A stretch of 64,000 nt of DNA from Blattamonas nauphoetae (GCA_033064195.1 JARBJD010000015.1:372001-436000); one strand, 5' to 3'; counted from the stretch's first letter, positions 21,696 to 31,879 are shown. The notes: generated by a model from the letters alone, not told the origin. Translations and numbers: made by a program.

Positions 21696-22763
21696 ATGAT
21701 CGGACTATCATCTAAGATGCTGGAAGAATCTCTTCGTCATTTTATTCCAGTTGATTCAAGTATCAAGCCAGATGAAGAATCTTTCCTCAAATTCGATCCC
21801 AATTCGGAGTTGTCGTTTGAGGACAAATCAGCCGTTTACCGCTCGCTTGTTGCCCTCGTGAAAGCTGAATACCCATTCGACAATGCTCTTCAAGACAGAA
21901 CTGTCCAATTTCTGAAGAGCCTCGAACCGATGTGGGACGCACCACTTGCAGAGAAACTCATCACTGACCTCATTCCCTCTTCACCCGGATCGCCTTCCGG
22001 CTTTATCGACAGCATCGTCATTTTACTGTCATCTCCCCACTCGACTATTGTTGCAACAGCGTTTTCGTATCTATGTAAGATTACAGATTCTACATCAATT
22101 GAAGGTCAATCTCGTCTCGTGAAATCTGATATCGTCAGCAAAGCCTTCACGACTATCCAACCTCACACACTGTCAATCGCAGGAAATGAAGAGATATTCG
22201 ACAATCTTATTGGAATCATCGGAAATTGCGTCAAACTCGCATTTCCATTCTTTCTCGAAGAACTTGGCATCACTGAAGCAGTCGACCAATTCAACCATCG
22301 TGAAATGATCTTTCAAAAAGTCGTTATCCCATCGTCACAATTTGTGACATTTCTGATCTCAAATCGGTACACCCTCAGTGGAGATTTGTTCACCTCAGTC
22401 GTCTCTCATTTGCACGCAATCATTGACATAGGCCCATTTCATTGTCCAACATTGGAGTTTGTTCTCGCTTCTCCGATTGTGATGGCATTATCCAGTTGTC
22501 TCTCGATCGTCGAAGACAATGGTTGTCTCTGGAACTTTCTCACCAAAATCCACGATTCGCTTGATGACTGGAGGAGAGAAGGTACAGAAGTGATCCAATC
22601 TGGGAAACAGATGACGCAAGCTCTGATTTCGGAAGCCATGGAAGCCACACTCGAACAGATGATGAAACACGACAAGGACGGAATTTATAGCTACGGAATT
22701 GCCAACCATTGCGACTCCATCTCGCTCTTGTTGGGATCGAATATGAAAAGATCGCGATGGTAG
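21696..22763 (+). CDS. LVKAEYPF-family protein (copy F), intact, 355 residues
   Basis: Continuous frame with FLKFDPNSELSFEDKSAVY, SLVALVKAEYPFDNALQD, DLIPSSPGSPSGFIDSIVIL, FNHREMIFQKVVIPSSQFVT, PFHCPTLEFVLASPIVMALS, SGKQMTQALISEAMEATLEQ and LLGSNMKRSRW. Two starts are possible. The ATG at 21717 (MLEESLRH) lies where MEEES begins in other copies. The ATG at 21696 sits where the two-codon uORF lies elsewhere; here its sequence has changed to GGGCATGATC, so it now reads in frame into the protein and adds seven residues. It starts 290 bp from EF-1beta in a divergent arrangement. Confidence 0.8.
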   Translation: MIGLSSKMLEESLRHFIPVDSSIKPDEESFLKFDPNSELSFEDKSAVYRSLVALVKAEYPFDNALQDRTVQFLKSLEPMWDAPLAEKLITDLIPSSPGSPSGFIDSIVILLSSPHSTIVATAFSYLCKITDSTSIEGQSRLVKSDIVSKAFTTIQPHTLSIAGNEEIFDNLIGIIGNCVKLAFPFFLEELGITEAVDQFNHREMIFQKVVIPSSQFVTFLISNRYTLSGDLFTSVVSHLHAIIDIGPFHCPTLEFVLASPIVMALSSCLSIVEDNGCLWNFLTKIHDSLDDWRREGTEVIQSGKQMTQALISEAMEATLEQMMKHDKDGIYSYGIANHCDSISLLLGSNMKRSRW

Positions 22764-22774
22764 CATCTCAAATG

Positions 22775-23085
22775 ATGCGTCGAAGCCGCCTCTCTCGAAA
22801 GACTCCAACTCATTTCTGCAAACTCTCCTCGGATGTTGGGAATGCTCTGATTGCTGGTGCGGATGAACAGATTCTGGGATCGCCTCCAATCGTCCAGAAA
22901 TGGTTTGCTGTTTTGGGTTGGTCGTTCTCAACACGACTGTCTTTGACTGTCACATCGTCAACCGTCCTCTCTCCAAACAATTCCTTTCGTCCCTGAACGA
23001 CACATTGTGACCTGATTATCTTTCCCAATCTCGACTTTTGAACCATCTCAGAACCAAATCTCGTTTCTCTCGTCGAAATGGAATG
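22775..23085 (+). repeat. Downstream module of copy F
   Basis: Starts just after the copy F stop. Sense frame open to a stop after NNSFRP; antisense frame 23088–22810 open with MVQKSRLGK near its beginning. Confidence 0.6.
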
Positions 23086-23599
23086 CACTCCTCATTCCAG
23101 CCATTCCACGGCCATCTCCGATTTGTTTGAGGTGTGTTCTCTTTTTCGGTCTTCTTGCATTTTCGCCATCAGCAGAAATGTCTTTTTGTTCATTTTTGTC
23201 CTCCTCTGTTGTTCAAACCTCCCTTCATCTTCCCGTTCTCTCAGATTCTCCCGCAAGCAGACCATGAACAAGGGATGGACGCTCATCACGACAATTTTGC
23301 ACTGTTCTCGAAGAACCCTTCACATTTTCCATTTTGTCCATCAACCTCTTCTCTTTTCGTGTTTTCCTGTCAATGCCAACCGCGTGCCAGTCAGTCTGTG
23401 ATTCATCCGTCGCAGAGACGATTGATGGTCAGCATGGTCGGGATCAGCCCAAACGCGAACCAGAGCGACTCCACTCAGTCTGTCGCATCCCGATCGAAGC
23501 AGACGAAACCCATCGGCCGTCTCCTTCCTCCAACCAACTGTGCCTTCGAGATCCCTTCAAGATGTCTGGTTTTCCTGCACTTCGCATCCAAACTCTTTA
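23086..23599 (+). other. Spacer between copy F and the mariner-type element
   Basis: The first 150 bases continue the family spacer (GAGGTGTGTTCTCTTTTT-like run also seen near 30285). A plus-strand frame at 23334–23600 (through RDPFKMSGFPALRIQTLY) ends abruptly at the transposon boundary and could be a fragment of an unknown gene cut by the insertion. There is no recognised domain. Confidence 0.35.
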
Positions 23600-24074
23600 C
23601 AGGTATGGCTCGAAGAACTGGGACCGAATTTTTCTCCCTCAATATTGCATTATTTCATTTTTCCTTTAAATTCACCAGTGAAAGTGGTCATTCTCCTTAT
23701 TTTGAAAAAACACCGAGATAAACTAAAATTCTCCAAAATGAAATGCGGGTGTTTGCGATCAATTGTCCCTCGTCCTATCGAGTGATCCTCTGTGACTCTC
23801 GTCCAACAAACTTCGCCTCCATCATGTGTATGTTCCTCTTCTTCATTATTTCCGTCCTATCTGCCCTTTCCAGCGCGAATGAGTTTTATGACTTCCTCCT
23901 CACTCAATTAGGCAAAGATGAGCTATTGGACCCTGGAAATGGTATGACATGCTAGTTTAAGTCTTTTAACCTTTCTCTTCGATTTAGATGGTTGTCGTAC
24001 CTTTTTGTGTACTTTAAGAGGATGATCGCAATAAATTGTCCGGTCTAATCATACTGCTCCTTGATACGTGACAA
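23600..24074 (+). repeat. Left terminal inverted repeat (475 bp)
   Basis: Inverted match to 27430–27904. In the stretches I compared directly, the copies differ at one base (near 23741). It contains a 70-codon frame at 23743–23955 (MRVFAINCPSSYRVILCDSR at its start) with a hydrophobic segment; the same frame is present in the other arm, so it may be incidental to the TIR. Confidence 0.85.
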
Positions 24075-24387
24075 TCACCATAACCAAAGTGCGGAAATAA
24101 CGCATTTTACCCGAATGAAGTCGAGACAGTAAACAAGATACAACCATAAGAGATTTTTGAAGATTGAGGAGAATCGGACAAGAGCCCAGGAGTTTTATCA
24201 TATTACTGAATCTGTTTTCATTTCCACCCTTTTTCATTTCATTTCACATTGATTCATATACAATTAATTCTATTTTTTGTTCTCTTGTCTGATCTTGCCC
24301 ATGATTTAAAAATGTCATCTGCTCTTGTTCGATATCGTGATCGTTCGATCATCTATTTCTGTTTCCAACTCAAACTGACACAAAAGA

Positions 24388-25369
24388 ATGCCTTGTGAAA
24401 TGTCGACTCGCCTTTCCAAAGGATCATCCTTCAAAATCGTCGATCTCTCGAATTTACGGAGAATTACAGCAAAATCGGTTCCGTTTTATCACTCTCTCTC
24501 CTCCTGGACTCCCAAAAATGTTGAAATTCGCGAAAATTGCGGCAACTCGTCTCAGAAAATCCGCACGCATCCACAAGGTGGTTTGCGACACGAATACCCT
24601 GCGCAAGGACAACTGTGAAGAAGATTTTGAAAAATGAATTGAAATTACGAAAGGTCACAAACCGGTATGTCCCTTTCGAACTGTCTCCCGAGCTGAAACT
24701 ACAACGGATGATTCTCTCTCAATCCATGGGTGCATTTCTGCAATCCCAACGATCTACTCAGTTCCACAATATTCTAACAGGGGACGAATCATGGTTCTAT
24801 TTAGAATACCAACACAAACATACCTGGATCGAGCAGGGGCTCCGCTTCCGACAATCGTACGCAAATCAATAAGTGCCAAAAACAATGGCACTCATCTGGT
24901 GGGGGTTGAGGACACCCCAGTTGTTAAATGTGTCGACCCTGACACAAACGTTGATTCCATTGTATACATAGAAAATGTGTTGGAAAGGTTGAAAATATGG
25001 AGAGAAAGGGAAGGAAATGAAAGTAAAGAGGTATTCATACATCAGGATAATGCCAGTATTCATCACTCTCGTATTTCGCTTGCGGCTTTGAGTCTGGCGA
25101 ACCTCTCGATCCTCGAACACCCAGCCCATTCTCCAGATCTTGCGCCATCCGACTTTTTCCTCTTTCCGTACCTCAAATATAAGCTTCAAGGAATTTCAGC
25201 ATCAAATCATCAACACATGGAGAGTCACTTGGCGAAACTGATGGCTGAGATCAGCCCCGAAACAAAAGTTATGGTTTTCGAAAATTGGATCACAAGACTA
25301 AGATGGGTTGTGGAACACAATGGTGAGTATTACAACGAAGGTTTCATTTTTATTACATTACTCATCTGA
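24388..25369 (+). pseudogene. Mariner (DD34D) transposase, frameshifted
   Basis: Cut-and-paste transposase of the Tc1/mariner superfamily. The N-terminal helix-turn-helix part is spread over different frames (SSISRIYGELQQNR, then ASTRWFATRIPCARTTVKKI, then LRKVTNRYVPFEL). The catalytic part shows ILTGDESWFYLEY (first Asp), VFIHQDNASIHHS (second Asp) and SPDLAPSDFFLFPYLKYKL (third Asp), with 34 residues between the second and third. The family-typical end RWVVEHNGEYYNEGF is present. At least two frameshifts are needed, near 24530 and between about 24810 and 24850, so this copy should not make an active enzyme unless the sequence has errors. A TTG or ATG start near 24388–24395 cannot be settled. 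Confidence 0.8.
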
Positions 25370-26180
25370 ATTAGGTCAGAAATGCGTGAATTCGTTCACA
25401 TCATCACATCCTATCAACTCTCTCCCTTCTCCTCAACAAGCATCGAAACCTTCACAACACACACTCACAGATGAAGTGGCACCAATTCACAACTCAATCG
25501 AAACACTAGTCCATTCAACGAACACAATTCCAGCGGGCAGTTTTCCGACCACCAACTCTGTCGACCTACACATTCCTGCATCCATCCGAAAAGTATCCTT
25601 TGATCCTCCCAACCAAACTATTTCCCACATCAATCAAGTTGTAATGGGGTACACTCCTGATGATGCGGATTCGGATCTCCGCCATTTACGTTCTTTTACC
25701 GATCCAAGGTCATCACATCACAAATGGCCGGTAATGGGGGACGGAAACTGCTTCTTCCGAAGCGTTTCTGTCTCCCTGACAAACACGGAGGATCATTTCT
25801 CTTATCTAAGACAAATCACCTGCGAGTATTTCAAACAACATTCTCAATTTTACCTAGGTTGTCTATCGCTCTTCACGCCCCCAATTTCAGCGGATCAATA
25901 CTATAATGAGATGAAAGTGGACGGGACATATGCCGATTTCATCGCAAATCACTGTTTGTCACACGCTTTTCAACTCTCAATTGTGATTTGGACTCCTGAC
26001 AATCCCTGCTTGCCATGCCCTGTTCATTTCACCGATGGCCGCATTATTCACCTCTCCTACTCAAGGGAGAGCCAGCATTTTCAACCACTGTTGTCTGACC
26101 TTCAGTGGGCTCAAGCGAACGTTTTTGTACTCGCAAAATCCAATCGCTGGCAGGAAACGACGGTTTGCCTTTCATTTTAG
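25319..26180 (+). CDS. OTU-family cysteine protease carried by the transposon
   Basis: OTU proteases usually remove ubiquitin or related modifiers. The C-terminal half carries the signature MGDGNCFFRSVSVSL (catalytic Asp and Cys at about residues 140–143 counting from the ATG at 25319), the following helix YLRQITCEYFKQHSQFY, YYNEMKVDGTYADFIANHCL, the strand FQLSIVIW, and the terminal SQHFQPLL with the catalytic His. The first 130 residues are Ser/Thr/Pro-rich and unconserved-looking. The ORF overlaps the transposase end by about 50 nt. GTGAGT at 25322 and an AG at 25375 could splice transposase VVEHNG in frame to QKCVNSF of this ORF, giving a fusion; an independent start at 25319 is equally possible. 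No break is seen in the OTU domain. Confidence 0.7.
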
Positions 26181-26189
26181 AATTTTCTT

Positions 26190-26815
26190 TTTCGAAGCAA
26201 TCAGTGAGTAGCGAAAAAGAAAAGAAAAAAGCAAAACCAGCAGAAAAACCGTGCAGTGGGGGAGACAAGCGACAAAAGAGAAGTGTAGGAAGTCCAAAGA
26301 AAAGAGGTATACCATCGAAGAAAAGATTGTAGCCTTTGGTTGCCGATAACTTCGGAAAAATACGACTGAACCTCTCTTCGGGCTCCCGTATCGGCTCCCG
26401 TGCCAGTCTACCTCCTCTCCAACTGCAGCCTCTGCCTCCGCAACAGTCTGTCATCATCGCCAACCAGCACATGTCCTCCCGAAAGCTTCCCAAATACCGA
26501 CACTCGCATCAATTCGAACGAGCTGTCCGATTCACCCTAATCGAGTCTCTTCGCTCCGATCCAAACGTGCAGTTGTTTTTGGTAAACCTGCTCACGTTCG
26601 GCACACAGCGCTTCACAAATGCCTCGTCCGTCTGGATCCTCGCTTCCCTCTACTTTCAACACATCCTCCACAACACAGCCCGCGCAGCAGATGCTCTTTA
26701 GAAGGCCAAACAGTCCGTCCCTCACATCATCGAACGCTGGACTGAGTTCTGCTTCATGCGGGAGATGGAGCTGACAAAGGTGGCCGAAAACAGGCCAATT
26801 TTCTCATAATTTGGC
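26190..26815 (+). pseudogene. Lys-rich tail and helical gene fragment inside the transposon
   Basis: After the OTU stop, a frame at about 26190–26330 is rich in Lys (EKEKKKAKPAEKP, KKRGIPSKKRL), like a nuclear-localisation tail. A second frame, about 26336–26698 and continuing after one in-frame TAG to about 26807, reads HQFERAVRFTLIESL, FLVNLLTFGTQRFTNASSVW, ILASLYFQHILHN and, after the TAG, KAKQSVPHIIERW. It looks like helical-repeat protein sequence and not transposon sequence. I suspect a captured host-gene fragment but recognise no family with certainty. Confidence 0.35.
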
Positions 26816-27429
26816 TTTATCTGTGGCTATAAACAGGACAGGGGAATAAAAGACAGACTTTAGGACTAGGGAAGTATCGAGACCTTGACATGTGGTTATT
26901 TTGGAGTTTCGTGATGGTCAAGAATGAAAACAACCGTCTGTCCACCTGCTGTGCGTCAACCCTATCAATCAACTGAAGGGAATCAGGGTTTGACTTCAAC
27001 TTTCTTATTTTGTTTCAAAGTCACCTGTTTGTACCGATCTTGATTGGACACAAAACAGAACATCGCAAAACACCGATCAGAAGGAGAAACGAGTGACTAA
27101 TGAGCAAGATTGGACGTCCTCTTTGGAGAAAAATGCTGTTGAAGATCTTATTTGTTCATTTTTAAGATTCCACATTTCACCAATCGCGATTGAATCAATT
27201 TGCCTCAGTGTGAAGAGGACTATGAAGAAAGAAAGGAGAAAGAGACATGAATGCGATGTGGAAGGAGTAGAATTACAGGAAAAAGGAATAGAGACACGAT
27301 AAATGGGCAATCTCTGGTGTTTTCCGCGCTCCATTCTCGAACTTCAGGAACCTTCAACAGAACCACATGTCAGGGTATCGAGACAGTTCTAGTCCAGAAA
27401 TCTGTATTTAATTCTCCCTGTCCGGATTT
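26816..27429 (+). other. Non-coding interior of the transposon before the right TIR
   Basis: No domain, repeat or RNA gene is visible; short frames on both strands have no support. Confidence 0.4.
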
Positions 27430-27904
27430 TTGTCACGTATCAAGGAGCAGTATGATTAGACCGGACAATTTATTGCGATCATCCTCTTAAAGTACACAAA
27501 AAGGTACGACAACCATCTAAATCGAAGAGAAAGGTTAAAAGACTTAAACTAGCATGTCATACCATTTCCAGGGTCCAATAGCTCATCTTTGCCTAATTGA
27601 GTGAGGAGGAAGTCATAAAACTCATTCGCGCTGGAAAGGGCAGATAGGACGGAAATAATGAAGAAGAGGAACATACACATGATGGAGGCGAAGTTTGTTG
27701 GACGAGAGTCACAGAGGATCACTCGATAGGACGAGGGACAATTGATCGCAAACACCCGCACTTCATTTTGGAGAATTTTAGTTTATCTCGGTGTTTTTTC
27801 AAAATAAGGAGAATGACCACTTTCACTGGTGAATTTAAAGGAAAAATGAAATAATGCAATATTGAGGGAGAAAAATTCGGTCCCAGTTCTTCGAGCCATA
27901 CCTG
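27430..27904 (-). repeat. Right terminal inverted repeat (475 bp)
   Basis: Inverted partner of 23600–24074, ending in the same CAGGTATGG outermost bases and followed by TA. The 70-codon frame at 27761–27549 encodes the same peptide as the one in the left arm. Confidence 0.85.
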
Positions 27905-28124
27905 TATTTGCCTCGTTTCTCCTCATCGCTATTCAGACGTACGTGACGACAACGAAGCCTTTCACATGACACTTGTATTGAATTTAAAACAAGGAAATGG
28001 TTTGTCCAAAAGGGACGGGTGGAAGAAAAGATCAAAACGAAGATCCAGCTGAGGATGAATGCGGATGAAGTCAAGAAAAGCAGGACGCACCCCAGACAAA
28101 GTGTGGGTTGCTGTGGAATGGTGG

Positions 28125-28440
28125 TAGCGCGGAGGACATTTCATTTGGACGAGATAAACGAGATGCGTTTCAGAGATGGCCAAAAGTCGAGATTGGGAAA
28201 GACAATCTTGTCACAATGCATCGTTCAGGGACGCCAGGAATTGGGTGGAGAGATGACGGTTGACAATGTAACAGCCAAAGACAGTCACGTTGAGAACGAC
28301 CAACCCAAAAGAGAAAACCATTTCTGGACGATTGGAGGTGATCCCAGAATCTGTTCATCTGCACCAGCAATCAGAGCATTCCCAACATCCGAGGAGAGTC
28401 CGCAGAAATGAGTGGGGATCATTTGAGAGAGGCGGCTTCG
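28125..28440 (-). repeat. Downstream module of truncated copy G
   Basis: Module in inverted orientation next to the G relic. The sense frame ends early here (stop after FST), but the antisense frame (plus strand, through 28411) is open and ends SEESPQK as elsewhere. Confidence 0.55.
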
Positions 28441-28464
28441 ACCCGTCATTTGAGATGCGACTTG

Positions 28465-28794
28465 TCACCGATTCTTCACATTCAATCCCAGTCTTTGCGA
28501 GATGGAATGACAATAATTGACAACACTTAAACCATAATATCCCCTCTTTTTGCGCATCAGCGTCTGTTCGAGTGTGTCTTCGAAGCCTTCTGAAAACAGA
28601 GCTTGAATCATCCGTTTTGCAGATTGGAACACTTCTCGGCCATGATACTTCCAGTCTGCAAGCGAACGGTTGAGGTTGACGAAAAATACCCAGCGATCAT
28701 AGTCCCCTTCGAAGAACGAGAGACAACTGGAGAAAGCCATCACAATCGGAGACGTGAGAATAAATACCAATGTCGGAAAACGACAGCGACGCAT
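28465..28794 (-). pseudogene. LVKAEYPF-family C-terminal fragment (copy G)
   Basis: About 109 residues match only the last third of the family: FILTSPIVMAFSSCLSFFEG, SAKRMIQALFSEGFEDTLEQ and a final RLGLNVKNR. The match stops abruptly near 28795, and within 70 bases copy H begins in the opposite direction, forming a head-to-head junction. No start codon or N-terminal family text precedes it, so it is a truncation made by rearrangement. Confidence 0.75.
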
Positions 28795-28860
28795 AATCTC
28801 AGTTCGGAAGATAATTCACGGAACAGCTCACAAAGTCAATCGGTGTCTTTGTCAAAGGGT

Positions 28861-29912
28861 ATGATCACATCCACTGATCTCCCTCTGAATGGTCCACAAG
28901 AATCAACTTCAATTGTCGTCCATTTGCATGAACCATTCCTCAAATTCGATCCCAATTCAGATTTGTCGTTTGAGGACAAATCAGCAATTTATTGTTCGCT
29001 TGTGGCCCTTGTGAAAGAGGGGTACCCATTTGACAATGCCCTTCAAGACAAAGCTGCCCGATTCTTGAAGAGCCTCGGACCTAAGTGGGGCAACGATGAT
29101 TATACGGAGAAGCTCGTGACTGACCTCGTTCACTCTTCAGCTGGATCACTTTCTGGCTTTATCGACAGCATTACCGTTTTGTTGTCATCTCCCCACTCGA
29201 CTGTGACTTCAGCAGCACTGTCGTTCGAGAAACAACAATGCGTGCGTCAGCAGAAATTCGATGTCCTCTCGTGGAATCTGATCTCGTCAGCAAAGTGTTC
29301 GCGACTGTTCAACCACACACACTCCCAATTTCTGAAAATGAAAGGATCATCGACAATCTCATCTGGATCATCTTCTATTGCATCAACCTTGCAACCCAAC
29401 CTTCCGCCAGGAACCTTGGCTTCACTGCTGCCGTTGAGAAATCCAACCATCGTGAAATGATCTTTCAGAAGGCCGTGTTCCCATCGTCGCAATTTGTGAC
29501 ATTTCTGATCTCAAATCGATACATCCTCAATGGAGAGCTGTTGTATTCATTCATGTCTCTATTGAGCACATTCCTTCGCATTTGCCCTTTTCATCGTCCA
29601 ATATTGCATTTTGTTCTCGCATCTCCGATTGTGATGGGATTGTCAGATTCTCTCTCGTTCGTCGAAAACTCACGCCTTCTCTATGATGTAACAAAGGCAT
29701 TCAGGCTTTTTCCCAGAGAATGGAAGATGGAAGCCCCTGAAGCAGTCCAATCTGCAAAACGGATGATGCAATCTCTGATTTCGGAAGGTTTTGAAGACAC
29801 TCTCGAACAGATGCTGAAACATGACAAGCACGGAGATTATGGACCCGTTATTGTCAACAATTGTCGCTCCATCTCATACTTGCTGGGATCGAATGTGAAA
29901 AGGCCGCAGTGA
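28861..29912 (+). pseudogene. LVKAEYPF-family gene with one frameshift (copy H)
   Basis: The first half (28861 to about 29225) reads MITSTDLPLNGPQ, FLKFDPNSDLSFEDKSAIY, SLVALVKEGYPFDNALQDKA and FIDSITVLLSSPHSTVTSAA. The second half continues in another frame to 29912: RCPLVESDLVSKVFATVQPH, SNHREMIFQKAVFPSSQFVT, PFHRPILHFVLASPIVMGLS, SAKRMMQSLISEGFEDTLEQ and YLLGSNVKRPQ. Alignment with the 35506 copy around 29225–29235 shows about four missing bases (TTCGAGAAAC against TTCTTGAAGAAAAC). Everything else is conserved, so the break is recent or a sequencing error. Confidence 0.75.
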
Positions 29913-29934
29913 TTGCACCAAAAATGATGCGTCG

Positions 29935-30235
29935 AACCTCCCCCTCTCGAATGACTCCAACTCATTTCTGCGGACTCTCCTCGGATGTCGGAAATACTCT
30001 GATTGCTGGTGCCGATGAACAGATTCTGGGATCGCCTCCAATCGTCCAAAAATTGTTCGCTCATTTGGGTTGGAAGTTCTCAACGCCGCTGTCTTTGACT
30101 GCCACATCGTCATCCGTCCTCTCTCCAAACAATTCCTTGCGTCCCTGAACGATGCATTGTGACCAGATTATCTTTCCCAATCTCGACTTTTGAACCATCT
30201 CTGAAACACATCTCATTTTTCTCGTCGAAATGGGA
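29935..30235 (+). repeat. Downstream module of copy H
   Basis: Sense frame (through NNSLRP) is open; this is the one copy where the antisense frame has a stop (near 30061), directly before the segment matching NHFWTIGGD in other copies. Confidence 0.6.
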
Positions 30236-30454
30236 TGTGCCCCACATTTCAACCCTTCCACAGCCACCCACGATGTGTTTGAGGTGTGTTCTCTTTTTTG
30301 GGCTTCTTCTGTTTGTGCCTTCAACACCGACAACCTTTCCTTTTCACTCTTCTTTGATTTCTCCGATCGCTCATCACCCTCCTTTTCTCTCACACTCCCA
30401 CACTCGTGTTTCGGTGTTCCTCTCAGTGCATCTCTTTGTACATCACAACAGTTG

Positions 30455-30590
30455 CCAGCCCTCCTCGAACCGAAGGAAGCCTCGAAAGAGCCAAAATGTG
30501 GCCAGCCAAACCGTCCCTTTGCCTTCGCGCGAGCAAGCGGCATGGATCGAACCAAACTCGTCCAACACTCTGGCGATCGTCCATCGATCT
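30455..30590 (+). repeat. Spacer repeat X, first copy
   Basis: About 135 bases beginning near CCTCGAACCGAAGGAAGCC and ending near CACTCTGGCGATCG match 35090–35225 with roughly nine in ten bases identical. Both lie a similar distance after a family gene (H and J). Confidence 0.65.
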
Positions 30591-30761
30591 TGTTATTGAA
30601 TGACCAAACAGAACAGCTTTCTTTTCCTCATTTCCTTCCCCGTTCAGAAGTGTGATTTGTTGTCAATGATGTTTCGTTTGATTCTATGCTTCTTCTCCTC
30701 ATTTCACGAAACAATTCGTTCATTGTGCAACTGGTTTGATGGGAAACAGAATGTGATGGTC

Positions 30762-30773
30762 AATGGGATGATC
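30762..30773 (+). promoter_or_regulatory. AATGGGATGATC block with two-codon uORF, copy I
   Basis: Contains ATG-GGA-TGA; 14 nt separate the block from the start codon at 30788. Confidence 0.45.
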
Positions 30774-30787
30774 AACGATCGTTTTGA

Positions 30788-31879
30788 ATGCAAGAAGAAT
30801 CGAAAGCTTTGAATAACACCACTGATTTTTGTTTGAATCGCTTACCCGATCCACTTTCGAGTGTCCACACATTGCAAGAACCCTTCCTCAATTTCGACTT
30901 GAACTCTGAAATGTCCTTTGATGACAAATCGGCCATTTATATTTCACTTGTTGCCCTCGTGAAAACTGAATATCCATTTGACGATGTTCTTCAAGATAGA
31001 GCTGCCCAGTTTCTGAAGAATGTCAAGCCAAAGTGGAACGAACGACTAACTACGAACCAACTCGTGATTGACCTCGTTTCCTCTTCAGCCGGATCGGCTT
31101 CCAGCTTTGTTGAGAGCATTCTCACTCTTTTATCATCTCCCCACTCGACTGTTGTGTCAGCAACGTTGTTATTCCTTCGCGACACATTCTTGAATACGCC
31201 AAAAGAAATTCCATGTCGTCTCGTTAAGTCTGATCTCATCACCAAAGTCTTAGCGACTGTTCATTCTCACACACTGCCAATTTCGGGAAATCAAGAGATG
31301 ATCGACAGTCTGATCAGAATCATCGCCACTTCAATCAACCTCGCTGATCCATCGTATCTCTCCGGACTTGGTGTCACTGCTGAAGTCACAAAATACAACC
31401 ATCGTGAAATGATCTTTCAGAAGGTCGTGATACCATCATCTCAATTTGTTACATTTCTGATCTCAAATCGGCTCATCCTCAATGAAGACTTGTTCCGTTC
31501 TTTCGTGTCTCTATTGAACACACTCCTTTTTATCGGCCCATTTCATCGACCAACATTGGAGTTTGTTCTCATATCTCCGATTGTGATGGCATTCTCAAAT
31601 TGCTTCTGGTTCGTTGAAGAGGCTTACACCAAGATGAACATTCTCAACTGCTTCAGCCGTTCGCTGTATGAATGGCCAGATGAAGGCCCAGAAGTGGCCC
31701 AATCAGGAAAACGGATGATTCAAGCTCTGTTTTCGGAAGGCTTCAAAGACACACTCGAACAGATGACGATGAGCGACAAAGGTGTAAGATATGGTTTCCG
31801 TCTTGTGGAAGAGTGTCACTGCACCTCAAAATTGATGGGACCGAATGTGGCAAGGCCACAACGATTGCTTCTCAAGTGA
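30788..31879 (+). CDS. LVKAEYPF-family protein (copy I), intact, 363 residues
   Basis: Starts MQEESKALNNTTDF and keeps all family blocks: FLNFDLNSEMSFDDKSAIY, SLVALVKTEYPFDDVLQDRA, DLVSSSAGSASSFVESIL, YNHREMIFQKVVIPSSQFVT and PFHRPTLEFVLISPIVMAFS. The last 120 residues (from FVSLLNTLLFIG to QRLLLK) are identical, base for base, to those of copy J, while the first two thirds are clearly different, so this part was copied recently by gene conversion. The C-terminus is extended (NVARPQRLLLK) relative to most copies. Confidence 0.8.
   Translation: MQEESKALNNTTDFCLNRLPDPLSSVHTLQEPFLNFDLNSEMSFDDKSAIYISLVALVKTEYPFDDVLQDRAAQFLKNVKPKWNERLTTNQLVIDLVSSSAGSASSFVESILTLLSSPHSTVVSATLLFLRDTFLNTPKEIPCRLVKSDLITKVLATVHSHTLPISGNQEMIDSLIRIIATSINLADPSYLSGLGVTAEVTKYNHREMIFQKVVIPSSQFVTFLISNRLILNEDLFRSFVSLLNTLLFIGPFHRPTLEFVLISPIVMAFSNCFWFVEEAYTKMNILNCFSRSLYEWPDEGPEVAQSGKRMIQALFSEGFKDTLEQMTMSDKGVRYGFRLVEECHCTSKLMGPNVARPQRLLLK

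Larger units (their letters stand above)
23600..27904 (+). mobile_element. 4.3-kb Tc1/mariner-type transposon with long TIRs and an OTU-protease gene
   Basis: Ends are defined by 475-bp inverted repeats starting CAGGTATGGCTCGAAG at both termini, each bordered by TA (23598–23599 and 27905–27906), the target dinucleotide of Tc1/mariner elements. Inside are a decayed DD34D transposase (24388–25369), an OTU-type cysteine protease ORF (25319–26180) and a further non-transposon fragment (26336–26815). Typical mariners are 1.3–2 kb with TIRs of about 30 bp, so both the size and the cargo are unusual. The insertion lies between family copies F and G. Confidence 0.8.

Noticed and set aside
30535-30560. 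GGATCGAACC, resembling a tRNA T-arm read in reverse
   Set aside because: No T-stem pairing, acceptor stem or anticodon arm can be folded around it; the second copy at 35185 shows it is part of spacer repeat X.
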